Shown: one piece after another, positions 7,270 to 14,890 of the stretch
Layout of the letters: each line of letters opens with the position of its first letter
How positions within the stretch are numbered: the first letter of the stretch is position 1
From: Lentisphaeria bacterium
Lineage (GTDB): Bacteria > Verrucomicrobiota > Lentisphaeria > Victivallales > Victivallaceae
Length of the DNA: 56,714 nucleotides
Direction: 5' to 3'
Assembly (NCBI GenBank): GCA_017504585.1
Contig: JAFVQX010000133.1
Span: 1-56,714, forward strand
The notes under the pieces: generated by a model
Told to the model about the DNA's origin: nothing
What the model saw: the letters and a program-made list of their open reading frames with translations, nothing else
The model's database searches: none
Program-made: the position numbers and the translations under genes

Positions 7270-8628
7270 TTGTGGGGATTGCTGGTGGTCTATCTGGCAA
7301 TCCTCGGCTTGTTGGCAGCCAGGGATCCGCAGTTGCTGGTTTTTTACCGCAATTCGCTGCAGCCTGAATTGTCGGCAGGGGCGGTTTGTGTAATGGGGGT
7401 GACCTATCTGTACTTGCTGGCTACCGGCATACTCTGCTGTTTCTACCGCCCGGTCAAAATCGAAGAAGATGATGAAAAACTGCCGGTCTGCACCGTGATC
7501 GTGCCGGCTTATAACGAAGGAGCCTACGTCGAGCGGACCATCAAAAGTCTGCTTTACAGCGATTATCCGGCAGATAAGCTGGAAATCATCGCCATCAATG
7601 ACGGCTCCCAGGACAATACCTGGGATTACATCTGCCGCGGCGCCAATTACTCACCCAGTCAGGTCGTGACCATAAATTTACCGGAAAACAAAGGTAAAAA
7701 ACATGCTATTTATATTGGCGTGAAAGCCGCCCGGGGCGAAGTGATCGTTACGGTGGACAGCGATTCTTCGGTGAAAACCAATACTCTGCGGGCGCTGGTG
7801 ACACCGATGGCAAATCCGGCTATCGGTGCGGTTGCCGGAGCCATACGGGTAAAGACTCCGGAGCAGAGTTTTATTACGTCACTGTTGGATGTGTTGCTGG
7901 TATTCGGCTGCGAATTTCTGCGGGCGGCACAAAGCGTTACTTCGCTGGTGCTTTGCACCCCCGGGGCGTTGAGCGCCTACCGCAAAAGTGCTTTGCTGCC
8001 GGTCATTGATGAGTGGCTCAATCAGACCTTTATGGGCAGACCCGCCAGAATTGGCGAAGACCGGGCGCTTGCCACATTGATCTTGCGCAGTAATTACAAG
8101 ATCGTTCACCAGAGTACAGCCCAGGCGACTACCTGTGTGCCGCGTACTGTTGTGGGGGCATGCAAGATGTTGCTGCGCTGGACCCGCGGGGATATCCGGG
8201 AAAATTTGATGATGACTAAATTTGCGTTCAAAAACTTTCCGCCCCGCAACGTGCGCAGCTGGGTTTTGATCGCCTACTGGGTGGCGCTTACCCAGAATTT
8301 GATACTGCCGTTTTTCTTTATTCCTTCATTTTTTTACATGCTTTTTTACGGTGCTAAAAATCCGGTCATTTTTCTGGCTGCCAACGCGCTGCTCTCTTTG
8401 AGCTGGGCATCTATCCCGGCAATCATTTATTCACGGCATACCAATATCCGTAAAGCGGTTTGGGCATTTATTTACGGGGCGTTCTGCCCCATGATGCTGG
8501 CGCTGCTTTATATTTACAGCTTCCTTACTCTGCGGGATTCCCGCTGGATGACCCGCGAATTGAAAAAACAGAAAAAAGCTGTTCAGGAGCCCGCTTTGCA
8601 GCCGGTGGAACAGCCCACTGTTGAATAA
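7270..8628 (+). CDS. Membrane glycosyltransferase family 2
   Basis: About 452 aa processive-type GT2 of the hyaluronan/chitin/cellulose synthase group. Two N-terminal membrane segments are followed by the GT-A domain (CTVIVPAYNEG; substrate DGSQDNT; metal-binding VDSDS; acceptor motif GEDR; RWTRG standing in for the QxxRW motif) and three or four C-terminal membrane segments. It should polymerise or transfer a sugar from a nucleotide donor at the inner membrane. The start is uncertain. The frame opens at a TTG (7270) without an obvious ribosome site, while an ATG at 7227 begins MLRFFQTPEKT in another frame. Removing one G from GGG at 7259-7261 would fuse the two as ...PEKT-DAILWGLL, so the true protein may start at 7227. 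The charged tail (after LKKQKK) is cytoplasmic. Confidence 0.85.
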   Translation: MWGLLVVYLAILGLLAARDPQLLVFYRNSLQPELSAGAVCVMGVTYLYLLATGILCCFYRPVKIEEDDEKLPVCTVIVPAYNEGAYVERTIKSLLYSDYPADKLEIIAINDGSQDNTWDYICRGANYSPSQVVTINLPENKGKKHAIYIGVKAARGEVIVTVDSDSSVKTNTLRALVTPMANPAIGAVAGAIRVKTPEQSFITSLLDVLLVFGCEFLRAAQSVTSLVLCTPGALSAYRKSALLPVIDEWLNQTFMGRPARIGEDRALATLILRSNYKIVHQSTAQATTCVPRTVVGACKMLLRWTRGDIRENLMMTKFAFKNFPPRNVRSWVLIAYWVALTQNLILPFFFIPSFFYMLFYGAKNPVIFLAANALLSLSWASIPAIIYSRHTNIRKAVWAFIYGAFCPMMLALLYIYSFLTLRDSRWMTRELKKQKKAVQEPALQPVEQPTVE

Positions 8629-8680
8629 ACCTTATCAACTCTTTGATATTAAATAATTTATCTTGTTTGCCGTTGACAAA

Positions 8681-8747
8681 ATCCTCCTATCGTGATCATG
8701 CTTTTCAGCAGCATGCACAAGCAACACTCATCGTGTCAAAGGAGGAT
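8681..8747 (+). promoter_or_regulatory. SD-sequestering leader hairpin
   Basis: ATCCTCCT (8681-8688) is the exact reverse complement of AGGAGGAT (8740-8747), which contains the ribosome binding site of the gene starting at 8753. A second small hairpin (CATGC at 8697-8701 with GCATG at 8711-8715) lies inside the loop. A TTGACA sits at 8673-8678. The fold would hide the Shine-Dalgarno sequence, so expression of the four-gene cassette may be controlled at translation. Confidence 0.5.
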
Positions 8748-8752
8748 GAAGA

Positions 8753-9490
8753 ATGTATTTTATTGATCTTGCCGCCGGCGAAACTGTAACTCCCGCCGGA
8801 CGAAAATCCCAACAGCTCCTTCATTTGGTGGAGGCGCAAAAACAGGAGTTTGAATTTGCATTTATCCGGGATAAAGAGCTTTATACGCTGCCGGAAAATG
8901 CGGAATTTGTTATTACCGGAGATGTTTGCGAAAAAAATCCGGTAGTCATGTTTATCGCTTACGGTACTTTGGCAGAAAACCGGCAGTCAGTCAAATTTGT
9001 TATCGATACTTACACCCGGGAGTATTGCCAGCGGGTCACTGCCAGCAATACACCTTGTCTGATCGATATATCTTTCAAGCTGCCGGGTGATGAATATTAT
9101 ACCCGGCTGGTCCGCTTTACTGCGCTGGCTGACGCCCGCTTGAATATCGAAGGCAATCCGCCGCAGCCTCTGCAGAGTTATTACACCAGAAAAGAGATCG
9201 ATCAGCTGCTGGAAGCTTATCAGCAATCTTTTTCTTTTGCTCCGCCGCAAGTAGAGATCACTACGCTGCCCGCCGGAACTCCTGCCGCTGCCGAAGTCAG
9301 CATTACTACTGAAAAAAACGTTTCCACCATGCATTTTGTTTTTGATCTGCCCACCGGACCGCAGGGGGCTCCTGGTGAACCGGGAGAGCCGGGCGCTTCG
9401 CCGGTACGCGGAGTGGATTATTGGACCGATGAAGATGTAGCCGGATTGAAAGATTACATCGATAATGCCATAATCAACGGGGAGTGGTGA
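8753..9490 (+). CDS. Tail-fibre-like protein with collagen-like segment
   Basis: 245 aa, no signal peptide. The N-terminal 150 residues are a predicted beta-rich domain reminiscent of phage baseplate upper proteins (BppU type). Next comes a fibre-type helix motif (YYTRKEIDQLLEAY), a short beta segment, and a collagen-like Gly-X-Y run (GPQGAPGEPGEPGASP, about residues 200-215). It ends in GVDYWTDEDVAGLKDYIDNAI, a motif type common before the tips of phage tail fibres. It has an ideal ribosome site (AGGAGG, 7 nt before ATG) that can be hidden by an upstream hairpin. First gene of a four-gene cassette. A structural or receptor-binding role is inference; homology was not tested. Confidence 0.65.
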   Translation: MYFIDLAAGETVTPAGRKSQQLLHLVEAQKQEFEFAFIRDKELYTLPENAEFVITGDVCEKNPVVMFIAYGTLAENRQSVKFVIDTYTREYCQRVTASNTPCLIDISFKLPGDEYYTRLVRFTALADARLNIEGNPPQPLQSYYTRKEIDQLLEAYQQSFSFAPPQVEITTLPAGTPAAAEVSITTEKNVSTMHFVFDLPTGPQGAPGEPGEPGASPVRGVDYWTDEDVAGLKDYIDNAIINGEW

Positions 9491-9492
9491 TC

Positions 9493-10743
9493 ATGAGCGT
9501 AAAATCTGTACTTGCCGCGCTTTCGGCTGCCGTTCAGAATAAAACCGGAGTCGCCGGACCTTTGACGCTCGCCGAAATGACCGATGCGGTCAATGATCTC
9601 AAGCTGGGTGCCGACATAACAGTTGAGCATGGTTATATAAATACTGACGGCATGTATCAGGCAATGGATCTTACCGGCAGCAGTCCGGTGGATAAGGGCG
9701 AGCCGGAAGCGGTGGATGAATTGACCATTGTCCGCAGTTGTATGATCGAACCGGAATATGGCGCTTTGAGGCTTTACGAATGTGCAGCAGTTGTTCCACC
9801 GGCTGCCGGAGCTGCTCTGGAAGATCATGTCATCACGCTTTTGCAAATGGATGTAGCTGATCCGGCATGTTGCGGTATTTACCACCTTGCCGATTCCGCG
9901 GCAGCTGATGCGGATAAAGTTTATCAAAAAAACGATCTTCAGCATAAACTGCGGGTAAAAGTTTCCGAAACCGACCCTACCAAGGGGAATATTGTACTTT
10001 GCGACAGCGGCGAGAGTGTTTTGTTCAGTACGCCCACCATGGAGCTGGATAATATCTGGACAAATTGGTTTGATGAATTCTGGGGCGTGGTCTACGGCAC
10101 CAATCCCGACGAGGATTACGAATATGGCAATATGCCTTCTTTTTATGCTTATAAAGCACGTTATGGCGTCCGCGACAGTTACTATGGCGTTGCCGAAATT
10201 ATCCGGCTTGCCGATTGCGGCGAAACTGCACTCAACGGTACTTATGCCATGTGCGGCAACACCATTGAACTTGTAGCCGCCGATTGCGGTTTTGCCTGGA
10301 TCAATGAAGAAGGCAATGTACTTGTCAGTCACAGCGAATTTGCCGCAGATGTCGATGCGGATGATGACGGCATGGCACATTCCATTTATATAAACAAGCA
10401 CGGCAGCAGTCATACTTGTTATTTTTATATGCAAATGACCAAAGATGGTGTGGATACACCTGCACCATTTTCGGAAAGCGACTTCAATTCTTACAGCTGG
10501 GTCACCGGTCCCTGCGGACTGGTGCCAGCCCCGGTATTTTCCGCCGCCGCAGCACCCGCCGGCGAAGCTTCTGCCGGCAGCTGGAGCGGGCGTTTGCTTA
10601 TTCAGAATAAAGATACTTCTGCGTGGGAAACCAGCGCAACACTCTTTGAAAATATGCCGATTTCCGGCGTTACTCCCGAAGTCGGCAAAGTCTATTCTCA
10701 AGATACTACTTTGCAAGTAACCATTGCCGGTGGGCTTGAGTGA
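9493..10743 (+). CDS. Hypothetical phage-tail-associated protein
   Basis: 416 aa, function unknown. The first 40 residues (LAALSAAVQNKTGVAGPLTLAEMTDAV) resemble the short motif that opens many phage tail and fibre proteins (ADAIRxKTG...LTxxEM). The rest is acidic, Cys-containing and beta-rich with no domain I can name, ending in a segment of Ala/Gly linkers (FSAAAAPAGEASAGSW) and a terminal beta repeat. The start is the ATG at 9493, which has GGGGAG 8 nt upstream and follows the previous stop by 2 nt; in-frame GTG codons at 9484 and 9487 are less likely. It is translationally close-coupled to the collagen-like protein. Confidence 0.6.
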   Translation: MSVKSVLAALSAAVQNKTGVAGPLTLAEMTDAVNDLKLGADITVEHGYINTDGMYQAMDLTGSSPVDKGEPEAVDELTIVRSCMIEPEYGALRLYECAAVVPPAAGAALEDHVITLLQMDVADPACCGIYHLADSAAADADKVYQKNDLQHKLRVKVSETDPTKGNIVLCDSGESVLFSTPTMELDNIWTNWFDEFWGVVYGTNPDEDYEYGNMPSFYAYKARYGVRDSYYGVAEIIRLADCGETALNGTYAMCGNTIELVAADCGFAWINEEGNVLVSHSEFAADVDADDDGMAHSIYINKHGSSHTCYFYMQMTKDGVDTPAPFSESDFNSYSWVTGPCGLVPAPVFSAAAAPAGEASAGSWSGRLLIQNKDTSAWETSATLFENMPISGVTPEVGKVYSQDTTLQVTIAGGLE

Positions 10744-10771
10744 AATTGCATTTTAGAAAGGATGAAACATT

Positions 10772-11269
10772 ATGAGCGACATCAATTTATCAAATAAGAT
10801 CACGATCCCGGTAACCGAAGTTGCCGCCGGGCAGCGGGTAATAAAAATTGTCAAAGACGACAAAGCAACTTTTTTCTCCGAAGGTCTGGGCGGCAGAAAT
10901 GGCGGCAGCACCATTTCCACTATTCAGGCTTATACGCCGGTGGTCGATCATGTTTATTATCATGATGTTTATGATACGGTCTGCTATCTGGATGCAGATA
11001 ATTCCATTACATCTGCCGGTTATACTGCCGTGAATATTTCGCTGGTGGATTTGTGGATTTGTCAGCTCGATGCCGAAGAAACTCCCGGCAATATCGTTCT
11101 GCAATGCGGCGACAATACTTTTGTCTTGCCGGTAACACCGGAATTGGTAAAGCGTTCGCTGAAATTGACTAAAACCGTTTCCGGAACTGTTTCTATCGTA
11201 CGGAAAGTCGATGATGCCCGCGATACTTTTGCCGGAACCGTAATTGCAGCTGATTGGCAGGTGGCGTAA
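10772..11269 (+). CDS. Hypothetical protein of the tail-like cassette
   Basis: 165 aa, no signal peptide, not recognised. It is beta-rich with a low-complexity Gly patch (GLGGRNGGS near 38-46) and a His/Tyr-rich stretch (VVDHVYYHDVYDTV). A good ribosome site (AAAGGATG) precedes the ATG, and the stop is directly followed by the next ATG. Its place between a fibre-like and a lectin-like protein suggests a structural adaptor, which is inference. Confidence 0.6.
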   Translation: MSDINLSNKITIPVTEVAAGQRVIKIVKDDKATFFSEGLGGRNGGSTISTIQAYTPVVDHVYYHDVYDTVCYLDADNSITSAGYTAVNISLVDLWICQLDAEETPGNIVLQCGDNTFVLPVTPELVKRSLKLTKTVSGTVSIVRKVDDARDTFAGTVIAADWQVA

Positions 11270-12175
11270 ATGGCTATGATCTCTCTGGAAATGCAAAAAA
11301 TCACAGCTGCCGCAAGACGTTCTGACTGTGCTTTTGCCGTTGTGCCATGGGGCGGCGGCTCCATGATAAATCCCATAAAAAGTAATTCGCAGATACATCC
11401 TGTCCCCGGCTCCAGCTCAAGCGGCAGTTGGGCAAAACAAAATGGCATATTGGTTTTTGAAAATGTCAAACGTACTCCGCAAGGTTTTACTATTGACGAA
11501 GATGAAAAATTATCCGGCATTTTCACCCAGCTGGATTATCGCAACACTCCGGGCACCGGAGGCAAAACTTTTATTGCCAAAGCTTATTGCCCGCTGCAAT
11601 ATGCGCCGGATATAACCAGTACATCGTACCGGGATATGGCTGGTTTCGGTTATGACATTATTGCCCAGGGGGTGGCATCTTACTGGAAAAACGGCTATGT
11701 GTATCAGAGTACTTCGCCGACTCACCCCGGAGTCAAGTACCAATGCTTCCATCTTGCAGTATGGGATTATTCCTTAAAGAAATATTATCCGTATATAACG
11801 TGCAATGTTATATTGTATTATGGTTCATCACCACGCTCATTCAGTGTATATGTAAAAAACATACCGCGGAGCGAGTTATTTGACCGCTTCAATGTTTTTG
11901 CCATGCAGTTCATTCCTGCCGCCGAAACAGAAAATGATATAAGCCAGCTTAAATTATTTTTCAACGGCAACCTGGTCGGTTCATCGAACTGGGTAACATC
12001 GGGAACCGCCCCCAAATGGTACTCTGCTGCGGATGATCAGTGCGGTTTGCACCCGACGATGAGTGTGTGCGCCAATACAACACTTGAACGGACTGCCCGG
12101 CATACTGTCAGCTGGGCGATGGGATTTGACTCGGTTCTGACCGAAGATGAAATCATGGATTTGAGTACTGTTTGA
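11270..12175 (+). CDS. LamG/concanavalin-like protein of the tail-like cassette
   Basis: 301 aa, no signal peptide. After an N-terminal stretch (about 60 residues, with a Ser/Gly linker SSSSGSW), the protein reads as a beta-sandwich. The C-terminus (VSWAMGFDSVLTEDEIMDL) matches the usual end of LamG/concanavalin-A-like domains, where a closing strand is followed by an LTxxEI helix. Such domains bind glycans and form tips of phage fibres. The ATG follows the previous stop without a gap (TAAATG). It is the last gene of the cassette and is followed by a structured repeat. The lectin role is a guess from fold. Confidence 0.6.
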   Translation: MAMISLEMQKITAAARRSDCAFAVVPWGGGSMINPIKSNSQIHPVPGSSSSGSWAKQNGILVFENVKRTPQGFTIDEDEKLSGIFTQLDYRNTPGTGGKTFIAKAYCPLQYAPDITSTSYRDMAGFGYDIIAQGVASYWKNGYVYQSTSPTHPGVKYQCFHLAVWDYSLKKYYPYITCNVILYYGSSPRSFSVYVKNIPRSELFDRFNVFAMQFIPAAETENDISQLKLFFNGNLVGSSNWVTSGTAPKWYSAADDQCGLHPTMSVCANTTLERTARHTVSWAMGFDSVLTEDEIMDLSTV

Positions 12176-12514
12176 CTTAAACCAAAAAGCCGCTGTGGCA
12201 AAAACTCGTAAAAGGTTGCAACGACCCTGTTTTTTGCATAAATTTTTATTTGCTGTCGAAAAAATCAGCAAGTTTGAATTTATACAACAATGTAAAATTT
12301 ATCGCAGGTAAAACGTTGTATATCTTTTATATAAAAGATATTGGGAATGCTTTTGTCGCTTGTGATAAAAGCATTCCCGGTGAAAGTTTTTAGGATAATA
12401 GGAGGCCGTCGCCCCCCAAGGCTATGGCTGGATATTGTGGGGGAGAGGACCTTTTTTCAAAAAGTTTTCTTCCCCGCAAAACAGTTTTGCAACAGCGGCT
12501 TTTTCTGTTGCGCT
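12176..12514. other. Gene-free stretch holding structured repeat copy A
   Basis: A 339-nt gap between convergent genes. Most of it is copy A of a structured element (12272-12496) that recurs at 44086-44376. I see no coding signal here. Confidence 0.7.
12272..12496. repeat. Structured intergenic repeat, copy A
   Basis: About 225 nt, related to 44086-44376. The conserved head (GTTTGaATTTATACAACAA...ATCGCAGGTAAAAC) is followed by a perfect 20-nt palindrome (12321-12340), then a hairpin with 12-bp arms (12343-12354 and 12367-12378) and a 12-nt loop. After a variable middle comes a conserved tail with a small hairpin (GCAAAA-CAG-TTTTGC). Both copies sit between convergent genes. Stem bases differ between copies but stay paired. 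Confidence 0.75.
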
Positions 12515-12871
12515 TTACTTCAATCCTTCAATGGCAGGGCGTTCGTATTGCTTTTTCAGCAATTTTTCCTGCTTGTAATAATCGTTGCCCCAACCGGCAA
12601 GTTTGCCTTTTTTGAACACCACGGGCATACATTCATCAATAGTTTCCTGCCCGTCGTGCCAGCGGGTTTCTATATAATAATACCAGACATCCGGCTTGGC
12701 AAATACTGCATCCAGCGGCTCGCCCATGATTTCACGGACCTGGGCTTTGGTCATGCCCACACGCAATTTTGCAGAATTTTCGAAGTTATCGAACTGGCTT
12801 GTCAGGCCGCAGCCGCCGGCGGCGAGTATGACAGAAATTGCAGCGGCAAGTGTAAAAATCGATTTTTTCAT
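12515..12871 (-). CDS. SmpA/BamE-like lipoprotein
   Basis: 118 aa. The signal peptide ends in a lipobox (ILAAGGCGL, Cys near residue 21), so the protein is lipidated. The mature part matches the SmpA/OmlA (BamE-like) fold: LRVGMTKAQVREIMGEP, followed by a beta strand with Trp/Tyr (VWYYYIETRW) and a final basic segment. Such small lipoproteins often support outer-membrane assembly, but many paralogues have unknown roles. The start was set at the ATG with AGGAGA just upstream; a longer frame begins 21 nt earlier inside the previous gene. It follows the AI-2E-family gene by 8 nt in one operon. Confidence 0.8.
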   Translation of the reverse strand: MKKSIFTLAAAISVILAAGGCGLTSQFDNFENSAKLRVGMTKAQVREIMGEPLDAVFAKPDVWYYYIETRWHDGQETIDECMPVVFKKGKLAGWGNDYYKQEKLLKKQYERPAIEGLK

Positions 12872-12879
12872 AATTTCTC

Positions 12880-14871
12880 CTATTTCCAGCAACGGTAGAT
12901 TTGCGGCACCAGATATTTTATTACCGAGGCTGCCGGCAGAGCAAAGATCATGCCCGGTATGCCGGCGAGAATCCCCCCCAGCAGTACGACGATGATCGTT
13001 TCCAGCGTGGTCAGCCCCAGGGATTCTCCGATGACCATGGGGTATATAAAGAATTGTTCGATAATGCCGTTGTGCAAAAGGTATATGCCGATGATCCCCG
13101 CGATCTGCACGACCGATACATTCGCTCCGCCCACCGCCAGAGTCACCAGAACCGTCAGCAATGCGCTGGATACCGGCCCGATGTAGGGCAGCAGTATGCC
13201 GACAGCCGCCACGGCACCAAGAATGGGGGCGTAAGGTACTTTAAGCAGCGTAAATACTGTAGTATAAACGCAGTAGTCGATCGCCACCATAGTCATATAG
13301 CCCCGCAGCCAGATCCGCAGTTTATTGATTACTTCGTTGACAATGCGGTCGCCTTCCTGCAAATTTTCTTCGGACATCTTGGGCAGCCATTTGCCGTTGA
13401 AGATCGTCCTGACCAGATAACTGGTAGGCTGGGGATTGCGATTATTTTTTTCGTCATTATCCCGGGATTTTACAAAGCCCGCCAGTTTGCCCAGCAGCAG
13501 CGAAAAGAAGAAGAACGTCAGCAGGATATTCAGCAGAAATGTGGCAAACATCGTCACAAATTTGGTGAGAAATGCAAACACCCCTCCGGATTTTTTCAGT
13601 ACCAGATCGGTCAGCTGTTTTTCTGCCTTGCCTTCTGCCAGATAGTTGGAGAGTTCATTCAATATACCCTGTATCAGGGGCAGTTTCTGAAAACGCTGTT
13701 TCAAATTATCCAGCACTTTTATAAGTTTGTTGCTGATAGTTTCGCCCAGCGCACTCTGCTTTTTCGCCGGTTTAGCTTCAACCGCCGGTTTTTCCGGCCA
13801 CATGCGCTGCACCCAACCCCATTTGCGGACGCTTTGTTTTACGCCTGCCCACCACGATTGTCTGGCGGGGGCGGCTGCTGAAACTGCGGGCTTTTCTCCG
13901 GCAGGAGCTGTTATTGCCGTATAAGCGGTTTTGCCCGCTGTTGGCGATTGAGTTTGCTGAACTGTTTGAGTCGGAGTTGCCGGCGCATTCAGTTTGCTGC
14001 GCAGATTGCCCACATAGTTGTTCAACAGCAGTATCACCCCCAGCAGCAGCAGCAAACAGCCAAAGACCACGCAAGAGACAGTCAAAGTAGTTGCTTTGGT
14101 GGTCAGAGCCTGTTCTTCGCGCCGCTTGATCTCCTCGGCAGAAAGTTCAAATTTATCCTGACGCTGCAAGCTTTTGCGCCATCTGGCAAAGGGATTCAGG
14201 CATCCGAGAAAACGGGCGATTTTCCCCGGCGGACGGCGCAATCTGCGCTCAAAATACTGTTCCAGCGGCAAAAAGATGTATGCCAGTGCCAACCCGAAAA
14301 GCAGCGAACTCAACCAGGTGGCGATCAGCGCAAACACCCCGATCACGATCAACGCCAGTATGATGCCCGTACCGGAACGGATTATCTTGACCCGGCTGTT
14401 GTGAGTATCGCGCATGGCTTGCAGCATATTTTCAAACTCTTCGTCTGCAATATCGCTTTGCAGCGCTGTTGCGCGCACGATCTCCACTGCTTCGCTGCGG
14501 TATTCGCCTTGCTCCAGCGAAAGTGCCAGCAAATCATTTATAAAGCTTTTCCGGTGGACTTCGTCCATCCTGGCAAGCACTGCGGTTGCCGACTCCGGAG
14601 TACCGGGGGCCACCTGCCGCAGAAAGGTCTGCAAATTTTCGATCCGCCGATCACTGACCGAGCGTTTTTCCAGATGACTGCGTATCTTGGCAAAGGATTT
14701 TTCCATTGCCGCCGGTTCAGTGGGCAAGACCGCTTTGATAAGTGCCAGCAATATTTTATCGTCGTCGGTCAGTTGATCGGCATTGGCAAAAAGCCCGGCT
14801 ACCGTGTCAATAGCTTTATTGACCGGTTGTTCAAATATTTTCCGGACTTTTCTGGATGCCGATTTTAACAT
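12880..14871 (-). CDS. AI-2E-family (PerM-like) permease, extended
   Basis: 663 aa, nearly twice the usual 350 or so for this family. Residues 1-160 are a predicted soluble helical domain. Then come two or more membrane segments, a Pro/Ala/Gln-rich insertion (about 285-350), more loops and the conserved C-terminal AI-2E transporter core (LGAVAAVGILLPYIGP, then FFIYPMVIGESLGL and a last hydrophobic hairpin). Family members export small molecules (TqsA, autoinducer-2) or act as Na+/H+ antiporters, so the substrate is not known. It lies 19 nt downstream of purM and 8 nt upstream of the lipoprotein gene. The domain extension makes assignment to a specific subfamily uncertain. Confidence 0.82.
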   Translation of the reverse strand: MLKSASRKVRKIFEQPVNKAIDTVAGLFANADQLTDDDKILLALIKAVLPTEPAAMEKSFAKIRSHLEKRSVSDRRIENLQTFLRQVAPGTPESATAVLARMDEVHRKSFINDLLALSLEQGEYRSEAVEIVRATALQSDIADEEFENMLQAMRDTHNSRVKIIRSGTGIILALIVIGVFALIATWLSSLLFGLALAYIFLPLEQYFERRLRRPPGKIARFLGCLNPFARWRKSLQRQDKFELSAEEIKRREEQALTTKATTLTVSCVVFGCLLLLLGVILLLNNYVGNLRSKLNAPATPTQTVQQTQSPTAGKTAYTAITAPAGEKPAVSAAAPARQSWWAGVKQSVRKWGWVQRMWPEKPAVEAKPAKKQSALGETISNKLIKVLDNLKQRFQKLPLIQGILNELSNYLAEGKAEKQLTDLVLKKSGGVFAFLTKFVTMFATFLLNILLTFFFFSLLLGKLAGFVKSRDNDEKNNRNPQPTSYLVRTIFNGKWLPKMSEENLQEGDRIVNEVINKLRIWLRGYMTMVAIDYCVYTTVFTLLKVPYAPILGAVAAVGILLPYIGPVSSALLTVLVTLAVGGANVSVVQIAGIIGIYLLHNGIIEQFFIYPMVIGESLGLTTLETIIVVLLGGILAGIPGMIFALPAASVIKYLVPQIYRCWK

Positions 14872-14890
14872 TATCTCTGCTCCGATTGGA

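Noticed and set aside
8753-12175. Diversity-generating retroelement target or full prophage
   Set aside because: No reverse transcriptase, template repeat, integrase, capsid or lysis gene is present in the window.
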